Positions 36,215-45,956 are shown, numbered from the stretch's first letter. The stretch is 64,000 nt of DNA from JAFDXJ01 sp038257845 (GCA_038257845.1 JBBSQL010000004.1:1-64000); one strand, 5' to 3'. Program-made: numbers and translations. Notes: generated by a model from the letters alone, not told the origin.

Positions 36215-37096
36215 ATGTATTATCTTGTCACTGCTTTATTTTTTTTATTTTCATTATTGCCCTGGTGGTTTCTATATGCGATCAGTGATATTGGTTCTTT
36301 TATGTTATACCATATAATCCGTTACAGGCGGGGCACGGTTTTAAAAAATTTAAAAATAGCCTTCCCGGAAATCTCCAGTGATGAGCGCCGGAATATTGCT
36401 AAAAAATTTTACAAAAACTTTGTTGACAATTTTATAGAAACGATTAAGCTGCGCTATATTTCTAAAAAAGAATTGAGTAAACGATTTACTTATAACCATG
36501 ATGTATTGCAACAGCCCGCTAAAGCCGGGAAAAATATGATGATCGCGCTTTGTCATTCATTCAATTGGGAATATGCAAACCTCGGCTTGTCACTTAATTT
36601 TCCCTTCACTTTTATTTGTGTGTATATGCCCATAAAAAACCAGGCGCTTGACCGGGTTTTTAAAAAATTGCGTGAACGTTTTGGTTCGAAACTCGTGAGA
36701 GCTACCCAATTTAAAAATGATTTTTTAGAATACAATAAACAAATTTTTTCGATTGGCCTGGTAGCAGATCAAAATCCCGGAGATCCGGGCGCTGCATATT
36801 GGCTACCATTTTTTGGCCGGATGACACCATTTGTAAAAGGGCCGGAAAAAAATGCAGTGTATAATAATTCTTATGTAGTGTATTGTAATTTGAAAAAAGT
36901 AAAGCGTGGTTATTATTCCTGCAACCTTGAAATTATTTCAAAAACGCCAAAAGATTTGGCGCCGGGAGAAATCACAAAAATGATTGTTTCCAAAATGGAA
37001 AATGCTATTCGCGAACAACCCGAAAATTATTTGTGGAGTCACCGCAGGTGGAAATGGGAATTTACAGAAGAAAAATATGGCGCTTTAAAAATCTGA
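36215..37096 (+). CDS. LpxL/HtrB-type lipid A acyltransferase family protein
   Basis: A 293-residue membrane-associated acyltransferase. After one N-terminal hydrophobic segment (FFLFSLLPWWFLYAIS), the family segment RRGTVLKNLKIAFPEIS is seen. The catalytic His-x4-acid motif appears as HSFNWEY, then VADQNPGDPG and WLPFFGR. These fit enzymes that add secondary acyl chains to lipid A. No other lipid A gene is in view, so the acceptor is inferred from the family. It is convergent with the persulfide dioxygenase gene, eight bases apart. Confidence 0.9.
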   Translation: MYYLVTALFFLFSLLPWWFLYAISDIGSFMLYHIIRYRRGTVLKNLKIAFPEISSDERRNIAKKFYKNFVDNFIETIKLRYISKKELSKRFTYNHDVLQQPAKAGKNMMIALCHSFNWEYANLGLSLNFPFTFICVYMPIKNQALDRVFKKLRERFGSKLVRATQFKNDFLEYNKQIFSIGLVADQNPGDPGAAYWLPFFGRMTPFVKGPEKNAVYNNSYVVYCNLKKVKRGYYSCNLEIISKTPKDLAPGEITKMIVSKMENAIREQPENYLWSHRRWKWEFTEEKYGALKI

Positions 37097-37103
37097 AGAA
37101 CCT

Positions 37104-38516
37104 TTAATTCAGCACTTCTTTGTCTTTTTCAATTTCAATATTTTCCAGCGTTTTAATACCTGTCCATCCTTCATTCACATTGCGGATATTATGAATGCCC
37201 TGCTTTTTCAAGAGGGAGCAGGCAATCGCGCTTCTATAACCAGCAGCACAATGAATATAGAGATTATCAGTATCTTCTATATCTGCCATCTTACCTGGAT
37301 CTGTCATGTCTGAAAGCGGGAAATTCACTGCATCCTTTAAATGCCCATCGCCATATTCCAGCGGGTTACGTACATCTACCACGCAAAGATTGGGATCATA
37401 TTTAATATCCATTCCCAATTCATCAGGATCAACACAAATAAGCATATCCACAGGTTTTCCGGAATTTTTCCAGGATTCAAAACCACCTTCTAAAAAACCC
37501 GACATTTTATCAAAACCTACGCGCGCCAATCTTGTAACAGTTTCTTTTTCCTTTCCGTCTTCAGTAACAAGCAGGATATTTTTTTCAAATGATAATAAAC
37601 TTCCCGCCCATTCAGCAAAGCGTCCATCCAGGCCAATGCCGATAGCGCCGGGAATAAAGCCTTCTGCAAAAACAGCAGCCGTCCTGCTGTCCAATATAAT
37701 CGTCTTGTCATCTTCCATTTTTTCAGAAAACGCTTCAACACTCATTGGTTGTAAGGCTTTCTCATAAATGCTTTCAAGACTTATATAACCTTTCTTATTG
37801 ATGGAAGCATTGATCGGAAAATACTGTGGCGGCGATTGTACGCCTTCCGTAACGACTTTTATAAAAGCTTCTTTTGATCCCGCTTGTAATGCATAATTGG
37901 TTAACTTTTCTTCGCCAATTGTACTCATGGTTTTTGGTCCAAGATTTTTGCCACAACTACTACCAGGACCATGTGCGGGATATACGAGCACGTCATCTGG
38001 CAAACTCATTAATTGATTATGCAGGCTGTCATATAGCATCCCGGCAAGCTCCTGCATGGTTAAATCATTTCCTTTTTGAGCGAGGTCGGGCCTTCCTACA
38101 CCACCAACAAAAAGTGTATCACCGGTAAAAATGGAATTTGGTTGACCATTTTCATCCAGCAATAAAAAACAAGTGCTTTCCATGGTATGACCGGGTGTAT
38201 GTAAAACTTTTATTTTTATTTTTCCAAGCGTGAATTCTTCGCCATCTTCTGCCAGTTGAAAACTAAATCCGGCTTCTGTTTTGGGTCCATAAATTATTGG
38301 TGCTCCGGTTGCTTTTGACAAATCAATATGACCGCTTACAAAGTCTGCATGAAAATGTGTTTCAAAAATATATTTGATTGTCGCATTTCTTTGTTTTGCC
38401 AAATTAAGGTATTCATCAATGTCCCTGAGTGGGTCAATTATTGCAGCTTCACTTTCACTTTCGATATAATAAGCTGCTTCGCTCAGGCAGCCCGTATATA
38501 ATTGCTGTATATACAT
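37104..38516 (-). CDS. CstB-like persulfide dioxygenase-rhodanese fusion
   Basis: A 470-residue fusion acting in sulfide/persulfide oxidation in the cytoplasm. The N-terminal metallo-beta-lactamase domain has THFHADFVSGH, like the HxHxDF form of CstB, with LHTPGHTMEST and VYPAHGPGSS later. A first rhodanese-like domain (FIPGAIGIGLDGRFAEW) has no cysteine at its active loop (LLVTEDGKE), so it is a pseudo-rhodanese. The second has the catalytic cysteine in IHCAAGYRSA. The start is the ATG at 38516, as the upstream GTG would add ten odd residues. The ArsR gene precedes it. Confidence 0.88.
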   Translation of the reverse strand: MYIQQLYTGCLSEAAYYIESESEAAIIDPLRDIDEYLNLAKQRNATIKYIFETHFHADFVSGHIDLSKATGAPIIYGPKTEAGFSFQLAEDGEEFTLGKIKIKVLHTPGHTMESTCFLLLDENGQPNSIFTGDTLFVGGVGRPDLAQKGNDLTMQELAGMLYDSLHNQLMSLPDDVLVYPAHGPGSSCGKNLGPKTMSTIGEEKLTNYALQAGSKEAFIKVVTEGVQSPPQYFPINASINKKGYISLESIYEKALQPMSVEAFSEKMEDDKTIILDSRTAAVFAEGFIPGAIGIGLDGRFAEWAGSLLSFEKNILLVTEDGKEKETVTRLARVGFDKMSGFLEGGFESWKNSGKPVDMLICVDPDELGMDIKYDPNLCVVDVRNPLEYGDGHLKDAVNFPLSDMTDPGKMADIEDTDNLYIHCAAGYRSAIACSLLKKQGIHNIRNVNEGWTGIKTLENIEIEKDKEVLN

Positions 38517-38559
38517 TTTAATTTTTTTGGCAAATATACAAAACACGTGCTTTAGCCGG

Positions 38560-38910
38560 TCAGGTCTGCGTTTCCACTAAGCTTTTCACAAAAGTGTTGA
38601 TGTTGTTTAGCCGGCCATAATTGATGGAATAAAAAATATATTTTCCTTCGCGGTGTGTCTTCACCAGGTTGGCTTTGCGAAGAATGGCGAGATGCTGCGA
38701 AGTGACGGATTGTTCAAGCCTGAGTTGAATATAAATTTCCGTTACGGTCATTTTTTGCTGGTGATCCAGTAACTTTATAATTTGCTGCCTTAATTTATGA
38801 TTCAGCGCTCTTAAAATCACCGCCGCTTTTTTTGTCTGAAGAAAATCAATTTTGATTTCTTGTTGATTCTCGCTGTCTGTAAGAATGATATGATATGTAT
38901 GGTTATGCAT
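38560..38910 (-). CDS. ArsR-family transcriptional regulator
   Basis: A 116-residue winged-helix repressor. The recognition helix region reads SVTSQHLAILRKANLVKTHREG, given in parts (SVTSQHLAILRKA, LVKTHREGKYIFY). It lies 43 bases upstream of the CstB-like gene on the same strand, so it likely controls that gene and itself. Unlike the known sulfide sensors of this family, which use a cysteine pair, this protein contains no cysteine at all; sensing by another ligand is implied. Its upstream region overlaps the tsaB end, and TATCTTTA on the minus strand (38957-38964) may be a -7 box. Confidence 0.85.
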   Translation of the reverse strand: MHNHTYHIILTDSENQQEIKIDFLQTKKAAVILRALNHKLRQQIIKLLDHQQKMTVTEIYIQLRLEQSVTSQHLAILRKANLVKTHREGKYIFYSINYGRLNNINTFVKSLVETQT

Positions 38911-38975
38911 TTCCTGGGTACTTATTATTGAGATGTATTAAAATTTATAACCAACATAAAGATACGAAAAATGTT

Positions 38976-39665
38976 TTACTGAGTATGAGTCGGTGACGTA
39001 GAATAAAATTCTTTAACATAAAAGGGCTCACTATATGCCAGGGAAGCAAAGTTTTTTTCAGAAAAAGCCCGGGAAGAAAGTTCCGTTATGGTATTTTCAT
39101 CATAGAAGAGATCCTCAAATAAAGCATTGGAATTTGTACAGATGTTTTTAAATTTTTCAGCCCCATCACCTGTAAATACAACCTGGTTTTTGGCAAGAAA
39201 ATCATCCAAAGAACCAGCCTCCAGGACCAACGCCTGCGGATCAAGTTTCTGCTCTAATTGATTGTTGAAAATAGCTGTAAATACTTCCATTCTGCGGGCA
39301 TCAATCATCGGGCAAAAAAGCCCGGTGAAATTTTTGTAAGCCGGTGCATTAATAGCTGCGAGCGCCATTAGCGCCAATGTATTCAATAAAATCAGGGGTA
39401 TATTTAACGCATAACAAATTCCCTTTGCACTGGCCATCCCTACGCGCAAACCGGTATAACTGCCCGGGCCTGCAACTACGGAAACAGCATCAATATCTGT
39501 AAGAGAAAATGTTGATTTGGAAAATATTTCTTTGATCGCGGGTTGCACAAAAGATGCGTGTGTTTTCTGCTCATTATTGGCAATGTACGATATGCATTTT
39601 TCGTCGCTACTCAGCACTATAAATGCACGGGCAGAGGAGGTATCAATATTTAAGATTAGCGCCAA
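38976..39665 (-). CDS. tsaB: tRNA threonylcarbamoyladenosine modification protein TsaB
   Basis: A 229-residue actin/ASKHA-fold protein; the TsaB partner of the TsaD/TsaE complex that installs t6A37 on ANN-decoding tRNAs. It begins LILNIDTSSARAFIVLS and has the characteristic VVAGPGSYTGLRVGMASAKGICY segment (quoted core GPGSYTGLRVG). The C-terminal part is less conserved, as usual. It is not itself catalytic. The gene shares a minus-strand run with arsR and a dehydrogenase-like gene but no functional tie is apparent. Confidence 0.93.
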   Translation of the reverse strand: MALILNIDTSSARAFIVLSSDEKCISYIANNEQKTHASFVQPAIKEIFSKSTFSLTDIDAVSVVAGPGSYTGLRVGMASAKGICYALNIPLILLNTLALMALAAINAPAYKNFTGLFCPMIDARRMEVFTAIFNNQLEQKLDPQALVLEAGSLDDFLAKNQVVFTGDGAEKFKNICTNSNALFEDLFYDENTITELSSRAFSEKNFASLAYSEPFYVKEFYSTSPTHTQ

Positions 39666-39693
39666 AGATTCAATTTTAATAAATGATCAAAAA

Positions 39694-40311
39694 TTAGCTT
39701 TTGAATGTGTTAATCAATAATGGAGAAGGCTCATACCTGCTATCCGTTTCACTCAATTTTTTCAATAATTCTATGACTTGTTGCAAACCAATTTTTTCTC
39801 CCCATTCAAATGGGCCGAAAGGATAATTGGTCCCCAGTTTCATCGCTATGTCAATGTCAGTTTTTGTACTCACCTTATCATCCAATGCAAACCAGGCTTC
39901 ATTGATGATCATACTTATAATCCTGGCCGAAATCATTCCCGGAATATCTGGCACAAGTATAAATTTCCAATGCAAAGCATCCAACACGTTTTTGCATTTT
40001 TCTTCCATCTCTTTATCGGAAACAATTTCAATAATACTTCTATTGATAAATCCCGGCCATGCATTAATCCGTATAAAATTGTTTGGCAAAAATTTTAATT
40101 GTGTTGCGACTGCGTTTTTAAAAACAGGAATTTCTGCAGGCAAATTACCCATGATCAAATCCTCCGCGGAAAAATCAAATACAGCATCAATGTTATTTGT
40201 ACGCTCAATAGTTTCATGATGCTGAAAAAATTCAACCTGAATTTCAGGCGGAATGCCTTTTTGCAAAAATTCATTTTTTTGATCCTGGGAAGCTCTTACT
40301 GCAATAAACAT
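39694..40311 (-). CDS. 3-hydroxyacyl-CoA dehydrogenase C-terminal-domain protein
   Basis: A 205-residue protein from ATG 40311 (a TTG seven codons upstream is unneeded). The second half has the 3HCDH C-terminal fold: PGMISARIISMIINEAWFAL (core SARIISMIINEAW), TKTDIDIAMKLGTNYPFGPFEW and GLQQVIELL. The N-terminal ~90 residues keep strand-helix order, but no GxGxxG NAD-binding loop is visible. It is either a truncated or highly diverged dehydrogenase. Activity as a 3-hydroxyacyl-CoA dehydrogenase is doubtful. Confidence 0.7.
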   Translation of the reverse strand: MFIAVRASQDQKNEFLQKGIPPEIQVEFFQHHETIERTNNIDAVFDFSAEDLIMGNLPAEIPVFKNAVATQLKFLPNNFIRINAWPGFINRSIIEIVSDKEMEEKCKNVLDALHWKFILVPDIPGMISARIISMIINEAWFALDDKVSTKTDIDIAMKLGTNYPFGPFEWGEKIGLQQVIELLKKLSETDSRYEPSPLLINTFKS

Positions 40312-40386
40312 ATTAACTTTGTTTGCGGGCAAAAATAAGCCTGCTTTATGTAGGAAAAAATTGATTTGAATTTTAATACCAGGAAT

Positions 40387-40773
40387 ATGTCAAAGAAAGT
40401 CATCAACACAGAAAAAGCACCGGCGCCAATCGGGCCATATAACCAGGCAATTTTAGCAAATGGTTTTTTATTTATTAGTGGCCAGATTCCGATTATTCCC
40501 GGCACAAGTGACCTGGAAACAGGTGGCATAGATAAAGAAACGCATCGCGTAATGAAAAACCTGCAGGAAATATTGACTGCAGCCGGAATGCATTTTGGCC
40601 ACGTCGTGAAAACGTCTATCTTTTTAAGCGATATGTCTCTTTTTACCAAAGTGAATGATGTATATGGTGGTTATTTCAGTGGCGACCATCCTGCCCGAGA
40701 AACTATTTCCGTAAAAGGTTTACCAAAAAATGTACAGGTAGAAATAAGTATGATCGCTGTAGAAAAATTATAG
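40387..40773 (+). CDS. RidA family reactive-imine deaminase
   Basis: A 128-residue RidA/YjgF protein, a cytosolic trimer that hydrolyses reactive enamine/imine intermediates. APAPIGPYNQAI, LFISGQIPIIPGT and VKTSIFLSDMSLFTKVNDVYGGYF (core SDMSLFTKVNDVY) are the family segments, and the ligand-binding arginine is R of HPARETISV. The ATG at 40387 beats a TTG seven codons upstream. It lies on the plus strand among minus-strand genes. Confidence 0.92.
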   Translation: MSKKVINTEKAPAPIGPYNQAILANGFLFISGQIPIIPGTSDLETGGIDKETHRVMKNLQEILTAAGMHFGHVVKTSIFLSDMSLFTKVNDVYGGYFSGDHPARETISVKGLPKNVQVEISMIAVEKL

Positions 40774-40779
40774 ATTATT

Positions 40780-41937
40780 TTAACCCTGTATTCGCCGTGC
40801 GCCATCACCGGGTTCTACAATATAGACCGATACTTCTTTACTGAATTGTTCCTTGTATTTCATTGAAATTTTTTCTGAAATAGACAGCACTTGAGCATTT
40901 TCAATAATATTAATCGTACATCCGCCAAAGCCCCCGCCCATAAGCCTGGCACCTGATACTGCATCATATTTAGAACTTTCATTTACCAAAAAGTCCAGTT
41001 CAGGGCAACTCACATTATACAAATCCCTTAATCCCGCATGAGCGGCATACATACATTTTCCAAAAGCTGAAATGTTTGCCTTCTTTAAATATAGTGCACC
41101 AATTTTTGCTCTTTCTATTTCTTCAATAACATAACGGCATCTTTTATATACATCAGGTTGCATATCTTTTTTTACAACAGACAATTGATCCATTGTGGCT
41201 TCACGGAAATTTATAATTCGAGGGAATCTTTTTTGCAATATCAAAAGCCCTTCTTCACTTTGTGCGCGTCTATTATTATAACCACTGTCTTCAAGGGAAT
41301 GTTTCACATTGCTATTGAAGAGTACAATGGTATGTGTGGCAGATGGAAATTTTATTTTTTCACTTTCAGTGCTGAGGCAATCCAGGAATAATATATTGTC
41401 TTTTTCGCCAAACATGCTTGCGTACTGATCCATAATGCCACATTGCATTCCCGGAAATGTTTGTTCCGCCCGTTGGCATAAAAATGCAATTTCTTTTTTG
41501 GAAATATTGAGTGAATTAAAATCATTCAATGCTACAGCCAGCCCACATTCCAGTGCAGCGGATGATGACAGTCCTGAACCAACTGGTAAATCACCACCAA
41601 AAACTGCATTGAAGCCTTTTAATGAAAAGCCTTTTTTTATGAACTGGTCAATTACGCCCAGGATATAATTTTTCCAGCCTGTTGATTTACTTAATGAAGA
41701 AAAATTTCCGTTTACATATTCATTCAAAGTGGCACTATACACAGAAAATTCATTTTCTTTTCCTTCTCCAAGGGCAAACCAAAAACCCTGTGTAATTGCC
41801 GCCGGCATTACATATCCTGCATTATAATCAATATGTTCTCCCAAAAGATTAATTCTTCCTGGTGCAAAATATAATGCTGCATCCCCTGGAAATAAGGTAG
41901 TAAATATTTTAAGAATATCAGGCCCTGTATGCATCAT
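40780..41937 (-). CDS. galK: Galactokinase
   Basis: A 385-residue GHMP kinase that phosphorylates galactose in the Leloir pathway. The galactokinase signature appears as APGRINLLGEHIDYNAGYVM (20 residues), the ATP-binding motif as GGDLPVGSGLSSSAALE, and the GHMP motif 3 as ARLMGGGFGGCTI. The catalytic Asp lies in PGMQCGIMDQYA. No galT or galE is in the window. It begins with two methionines; either may be used. Confidence 0.94.
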   Translation of the reverse strand: MMHTGPDILKIFTTLFPGDAALYFAPGRINLLGEHIDYNAGYVMPAAITQGFWFALGEGKENEFSVYSATLNEYVNGNFSSLSKSTGWKNYILGVIDQFIKKGFSLKGFNAVFGGDLPVGSGLSSSAALECGLAVALNDFNSLNISKKEIAFLCQRAEQTFPGMQCGIMDQYASMFGEKDNILFLDCLSTESEKIKFPSATHTIVLFNSNVKHSLEDSGYNNRRAQSEEGLLILQKRFPRIINFREATMDQLSVVKKDMQPDVYKRCRYVIEEIERAKIGALYLKKANISAFGKCMYAAHAGLRDLYNVSCPELDFLVNESSKYDAVSGARLMGGGFGGCTINIIENAQVLSISEKISMKYKEQFSKEVSVYIVEPGDGARRIQG

Positions 41938-42049
41938 CTTTTATTCATTTTATTTTCTTAAAAAAAATTATTTACATCCTGATAAAATTTTAAACAGGTA
42001 AATTATTCGGGAAATGGATAATTGACTTCAAAAAATTGAAATGGATTTT

Positions 42050-43648
42050 TTATTTACTGACAAACATTTTATCCATCATTTTCTGGTCATGGCCATAAAT
42101 ATCTTTTCTGAAATTCAGTAAGCCATTATCATCCACCCAGGCAGTAAAATACGCAATGATCACTGGTGTGGTAGTTGGCGTTTTTACCCATAGTTCTTTC
42201 GTGGCATACATCGCAGAATCTATTTTATCATTACTCCATGCGTTATCATTCCGCAATAAAAATTCAGCCAGTTTTTTTGGCTCACCTACGCGAATGCAAC
42301 CATGACTGAAACTGCGGTTGGTAGCAGAAAAGAGGTCGCGGTTTGGTGTATCATGAAAATAAATATCGTAATTATTTGGAAAGAGAAATTTTACCCGCCC
42401 CAGGGAATTATTTTCCCCGGGCTTTTGGCGCACATCCGGAAGAGATCCATTATGCCCTACAATTTCCATATTGTGATTTGCTAAATAATCCGGGTTTTTC
42501 TCCATGCCGGGAACAATTTCATTTTGCACAATACTTTTTGGCACATTCCAATACGGTGCAAAAACAACATATTGTAGGGAACCTGAAAAGATTACTGTGC
42601 TATTGCTTGTTTTACCCACAATTACATTCATATTGAAGTCCGGTTTCCCATTCTCATATACATACATTTTATATTCAGGAATATTTACAAATATAAAATC
42701 ACCTTCCTGTTTCGCAGGCAGCCAGCGCATCCTTTCAAGGTTAACCAATATTTGCTGAATTCTTTTATCAATAGGCATATTTAATTCATACATCATTTTA
42801 CTTCCGATTGCTCCATCGGTAGAAAGGCCCATCCTGCTTTGAAATTTTTTTGTGGCAGTAAATAATGCGGTATCAAATAAAGTGGTCGTATCGGCAGATG
42901 CGAGGTCGCCTAATTCAAACAAACGATTTTTAATTTGTGGCAATAAATAATTTAGTTCTCCCACATGAACCGGTTTATCAGGTGTGGGAATAGGATCCCA
43001 GTTGCCTTTTTTCAAATCATAATACTTAGCAACAAAAGAAATTAATTTTTTATAACCAGGGCTGACTATGCCATCTGCATCCCGTATATCTTTAGCGGAA
43101 AGCAGTGCGGTATCCAATAATGCGGAAAGACTAAGTTTTTTTCTGGGAATATACCAGCCTAATTGTGTAGCATCCACGTCACTGCCATTAAACACTTTGG
43201 CTGCATATTTGAAAAATTGCCCGGACATTCTCAACTCCGTTTCCAGGGCTTCCTTGGATGATTTTTTTAAGCCGGTAACTTCGTGAAATTCATCATACAT
43301 CTTATACAACTTCTCATCATATAATGAACTGTCATGTAATTCAAATATCGTCGTATTAAGAAGGTTTAAAAAATTATGCGATTGCTCTCCCAGGCCGCTG
43401 GTGTCAAACCAGGCATACTCGTAATTTCTTTCTTTATAAAAATTAAAGAATTGTTCTGTATAAGGTTGGAATGTCGGCTGGGAACTGAGAAAATTTGCTA
43501 ATGATGCGCTGTCTAAAAAAAGATTATTGAATGAAGTTAAAATTGTAATACTGGTATCTCTTTCTACTTCTTTATTTCTCCCATTCCCGCAAGCCAGGAA
43601 AAAAATTATCAATAAGATCATTAAAACAGGAATACGGATTCGCATCAT
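42050..43648 (-). CDS. L,D-transpeptidase, YcbB-like lipoprotein
   Basis: A 532-residue L,D-transpeptidase for 3-3 cross-links or attachment of proteins to peptidoglycan. The signal ends ILLIIFFLAC, a lipobox with Cys20, suggesting outer- or inner-membrane anchorage. A central scaffold and a peptidoglycan-binding-like part precede the YkuD domain. There VGKTSNSTVIFSGSLQYVVF starts the domain and SFSHGCIRVGEP holds the catalytic His-Gly-Cys-Ile-Arg. The length and layout are those of the YcbB family. It is upstream of no other wall gene on its strand. Confidence 0.9.
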   Translation of the reverse strand: MMRIRIPVLMILLIIFFLACGNGRNKEVERDTSITILTSFNNLFLDSASLANFLSSQPTFQPYTEQFFNFYKERNYEYAWFDTSGLGEQSHNFLNLLNTTIFELHDSSLYDEKLYKMYDEFHEVTGLKKSSKEALETELRMSGQFFKYAAKVFNGSDVDATQLGWYIPRKKLSLSALLDTALLSAKDIRDADGIVSPGYKKLISFVAKYYDLKKGNWDPIPTPDKPVHVGELNYLLPQIKNRLFELGDLASADTTTLFDTALFTATKKFQSRMGLSTDGAIGSKMMYELNMPIDKRIQQILVNLERMRWLPAKQEGDFIFVNIPEYKMYVYENGKPDFNMNVIVGKTSNSTVIFSGSLQYVVFAPYWNVPKSIVQNEIVPGMEKNPDYLANHNMEIVGHNGSLPDVRQKPGENNSLGRVKFLFPNNYDIYFHDTPNRDLFSATNRSFSHGCIRVGEPKKLAEFLLRNDNAWSNDKIDSAMYATKELWVKTPTTTPVIIAYFTAWVDDNGLLNFRKDIYGHDQKMMDKMFVSK

Positions 43649-43686
43649 AAAGGCCGGTTTGAAAAAATGAAACTACAACTTTTGTT

Positions 43687-44388
43687 TTAATTATTTAACA
43701 ATGCAAGTGCCACAATTGCCGCTGTTTCTGAACGAAGGCGGTTTTTACCCAAAGAAACTGGTATAAAGTCTTTGTTCAGGGCAGATTCAATTTCATCTAT
43801 TGTAAAATCTCCTTCGGGACCAATAAGAATTTGAACTTTTCCCGATGAAATAAATTTCTTTAAATGAGGTTTTTCCATTTCTTCACAATGCGCAATGAAT
43901 TTATGATCGAAGCTTTCCAGCGTAATGGCTTTTTCAAATGTAACCGGCTCATGAAAAACAGGCAGCCAGGATTGTTTGCTTTGAATTAAAGCGGCAATCA
44001 TAATTTGCTTCATGCGTTCTATACGTACATTCTTTTTTTCAGTTCTCTTGGAAATTACAGGTATGATCTCACGCACACCAATTTCTACTGCTTTTTCAAG
44101 AAACCATTCGAAACGGCTGTTATTTTTTATAATACAAAAACAAATAGTGATTTTATTTTCGGGAGGAGGAATAATTTCCTCAGTAGTAATTTTGAAAATA
44201 GACTTTTTTCTATCTACTAAGGTTAAAACTCCTTGCATCAAAATGCCTTTCCCATTTGTGATAGCTATTTCAGCTCCTGGTTTTAAACGAAGTACCTGGT
44301 GAATATGATGGCTGCTTTCTTCACTGAGCATGACCATGCCATTTTGCCCGGATAAATTTTCTTCATAAAATAGAGGGATGTCATGCAT
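43687..44388 (-). CDS. rsmE: 16S rRNA m3U1498 methyltransferase RsmE
   Basis: A 233-residue SPOUT methyltransferase that modifies U1498 of 16S rRNA with S-adenosylmethionine. The PUA-like N-terminal domain includes HHIHQVLRLKPGAEIAITNGKG (core HQVLRLKPGAEI). The knotted SAM-binding part carries EKAVEIGVREIIPV, QILIGPEGDFTIDEIE and NRLRSETAAIVALALL (core LRSETAA). It lies 14 bases downstream of dnaB on the same strand, hence probably cotranscribed with it. Confidence 0.94.
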   Translation of the reverse strand: MHDIPLFYEENLSGQNGMVMLSEESSHHIHQVLRLKPGAEIAITNGKGILMQGVLTLVDRKKSIFKITTEEIIPPPENKITICFCIIKNNSRFEWFLEKAVEIGVREIIPVISKRTEKKNVRIERMKQIMIAALIQSKQSWLPVFHEPVTFEKAITLESFDHKFIAHCEEMEKPHLKKFISSGKVQILIGPEGDFTIDEIESALNKDFIPVSLGKNRLRSETAAIVALALLNN

Positions 44389-44402
44389 AGAAAGAATTTA
44401 GC

Positions 44403-45956
44403 TTACTCTTCAAAGCCTTCATCAAATTCTCCACTATTCATCCGGCTGCCTTTTTGAAGATATAATTTTCCGCCACCACCCTGAGTATCACCGGTAGGCG
44501 CAGAACCAAGATATTTATAATTACCACCAGGCATAAAACCATCATCATTCCAGTCAGTAAATTTTTGAATGGAAAGCATGGCACGTAATTTAATTTCTTC
44601 TAATGAACCATTCCGGTGCTTGGCAATCTTGATCATCGTCATATCCTTGACGTCAGCACCTTCCGGGCTATTGTAATTTTCATACATTTCATTCCGGTAA
44701 ATAAACATAACGAGGTCAGCATCCTGTTCTATAGCACCTGATTCGCGTAAGTCACTTAACAATGGCACCTTACTGCTGGCCCTGCTTTCCACGGCACGAT
44801 TCAACTGGCTCAAAGCGATGATGGGTATGTTTAATTCTTTGGCAAGCGCTTTCAGGTTCCGGGAAATATTACTGATTTCCTGCTCCCTGTTTGAGTTCCG
44901 GTCATTTTGACCACTCATTAATTGGAGATAATCTATGATAATAAGGCCCACTTTATGTTTATTCACTAATCTCCTGGCTTTAGCCCGGAATTCAAAAATA
45001 TTGAGCGCTGCGGTATCATCAATATAAATAGGGGCTTCAATAAGCTTTTCTATCCCTTTTTTCTGGAGTTGGCTGTATTCATGTTCTTCTAATTTTCCAC
45101 GGGCGATTTTTTGCATTGGAATTTCACTCTCAGCCGATAAAATCCTTTGAACCAATTGTGAAGCGCTCATTTCCAGGGAGAAAAATCCAACACCTGTAGG
45201 TTTTGTGGGATGCAATGCCGCATGTCGTGCCAGGTTCAGCGCAAAAGCAGTTTTACCAACTGAAGGCCTTGCCGCCAATATGATCAAATCCGTTGCCTGC
45301 CAGCCAAAGGTTACTTTATCCAATTGAGCATAACCACTGGGCACACCGGAAACATCTTCTGTGCTATTGCGCAATTCATCTATCCGGTTGATCGCCTCAG
45401 TGAGCGCATTGCCCATTGACTTATAATCAGTTTTCAGAAAATTATTCGTGATGTTGAAAATTTTTTCTTCAGCATCATCCATCAGGTCAAAAACATCAGT
45501 ACCATCTTCATAGGCATCGCCGATAATTTCACCGGAAATTCGAATTAATTCACGCTGTACAAATTTTTGTAAAACAATCCGTGCATGGGCTTCCAGGTTC
45601 GCTGTGGAAACGACACTATTGGTCAATTTCGTAATATAATATGGCCCTCCAACTATTTCCAGGTCACCTCGGGATTTTAATTCCTCGACGACCGTCAAAA
45701 TATCAATCGGCATATTTTTATCAGCCAGGGACACAAATGCTGCATAAATGCGCTGATGTGTGTCCACATAAAAACATTCAGCCCTCAGGATTTCAATAAC
45801 CGTATCAAAAGCATTTTTTTCCAGCATCACAGCACCCAAAATAGCTTCTTCCAAATCCTTCGCCTGGGGTGGCAATTTTCCATAAATCATCGGATTTAGA
45901 TCAATGCCTGTTTTCCTTCTCGATTTGCGGTCTTTATTCAGATTGGTAATATCCAT
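44403..45956 (-). CDS. dnaB: Replicative DNA helicase DnaB
   Basis: A 517-residue hexameric helicase that unwinds DNA at the replication fork. The N-terminal DnaB domain begins PPQAKDLEEAILGAVMLEKNAF (core LEEAILGAVMLEK). The RecA-like C-terminal domain carries the Walker A motif ARPSVGKTAFALN, Walker B LIIIDYLQLMSG and RESGAIEQDADLVMF. No intein is present. Its 5' side faces a 519-base AT-rich gap with several DnaA-box matches, then pheT on the other strand. Confidence 0.97.
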   Translation of the reverse strand: MDITNLNKDRKSRRKTGIDLNPMIYGKLPPQAKDLEEAILGAVMLEKNAFDTVIEILRAECFYVDTHQRIYAAFVSLADKNMPIDILTVVEELKSRGDLEIVGGPYYITKLTNSVVSTANLEAHARIVLQKFVQRELIRISGEIIGDAYEDGTDVFDLMDDAEEKIFNITNNFLKTDYKSMGNALTEAINRIDELRNSTEDVSGVPSGYAQLDKVTFGWQATDLIILAARPSVGKTAFALNLARHAALHPTKPTGVGFFSLEMSASQLVQRILSAESEIPMQKIARGKLEEHEYSQLQKKGIEKLIEAPIYIDDTAALNIFEFRAKARRLVNKHKVGLIIIDYLQLMSGQNDRNSNREQEISNISRNLKALAKELNIPIIALSQLNRAVESRASSKVPLLSDLRESGAIEQDADLVMFIYRNEMYENYNSPEGADVKDMTMIKIAKHRNGSLEEIKLRAMLSIQKFTDWNDDGFMPGGNYKYLGSAPTGDTQGGGGKLYLQKGSRMNSGEFDEGFEE

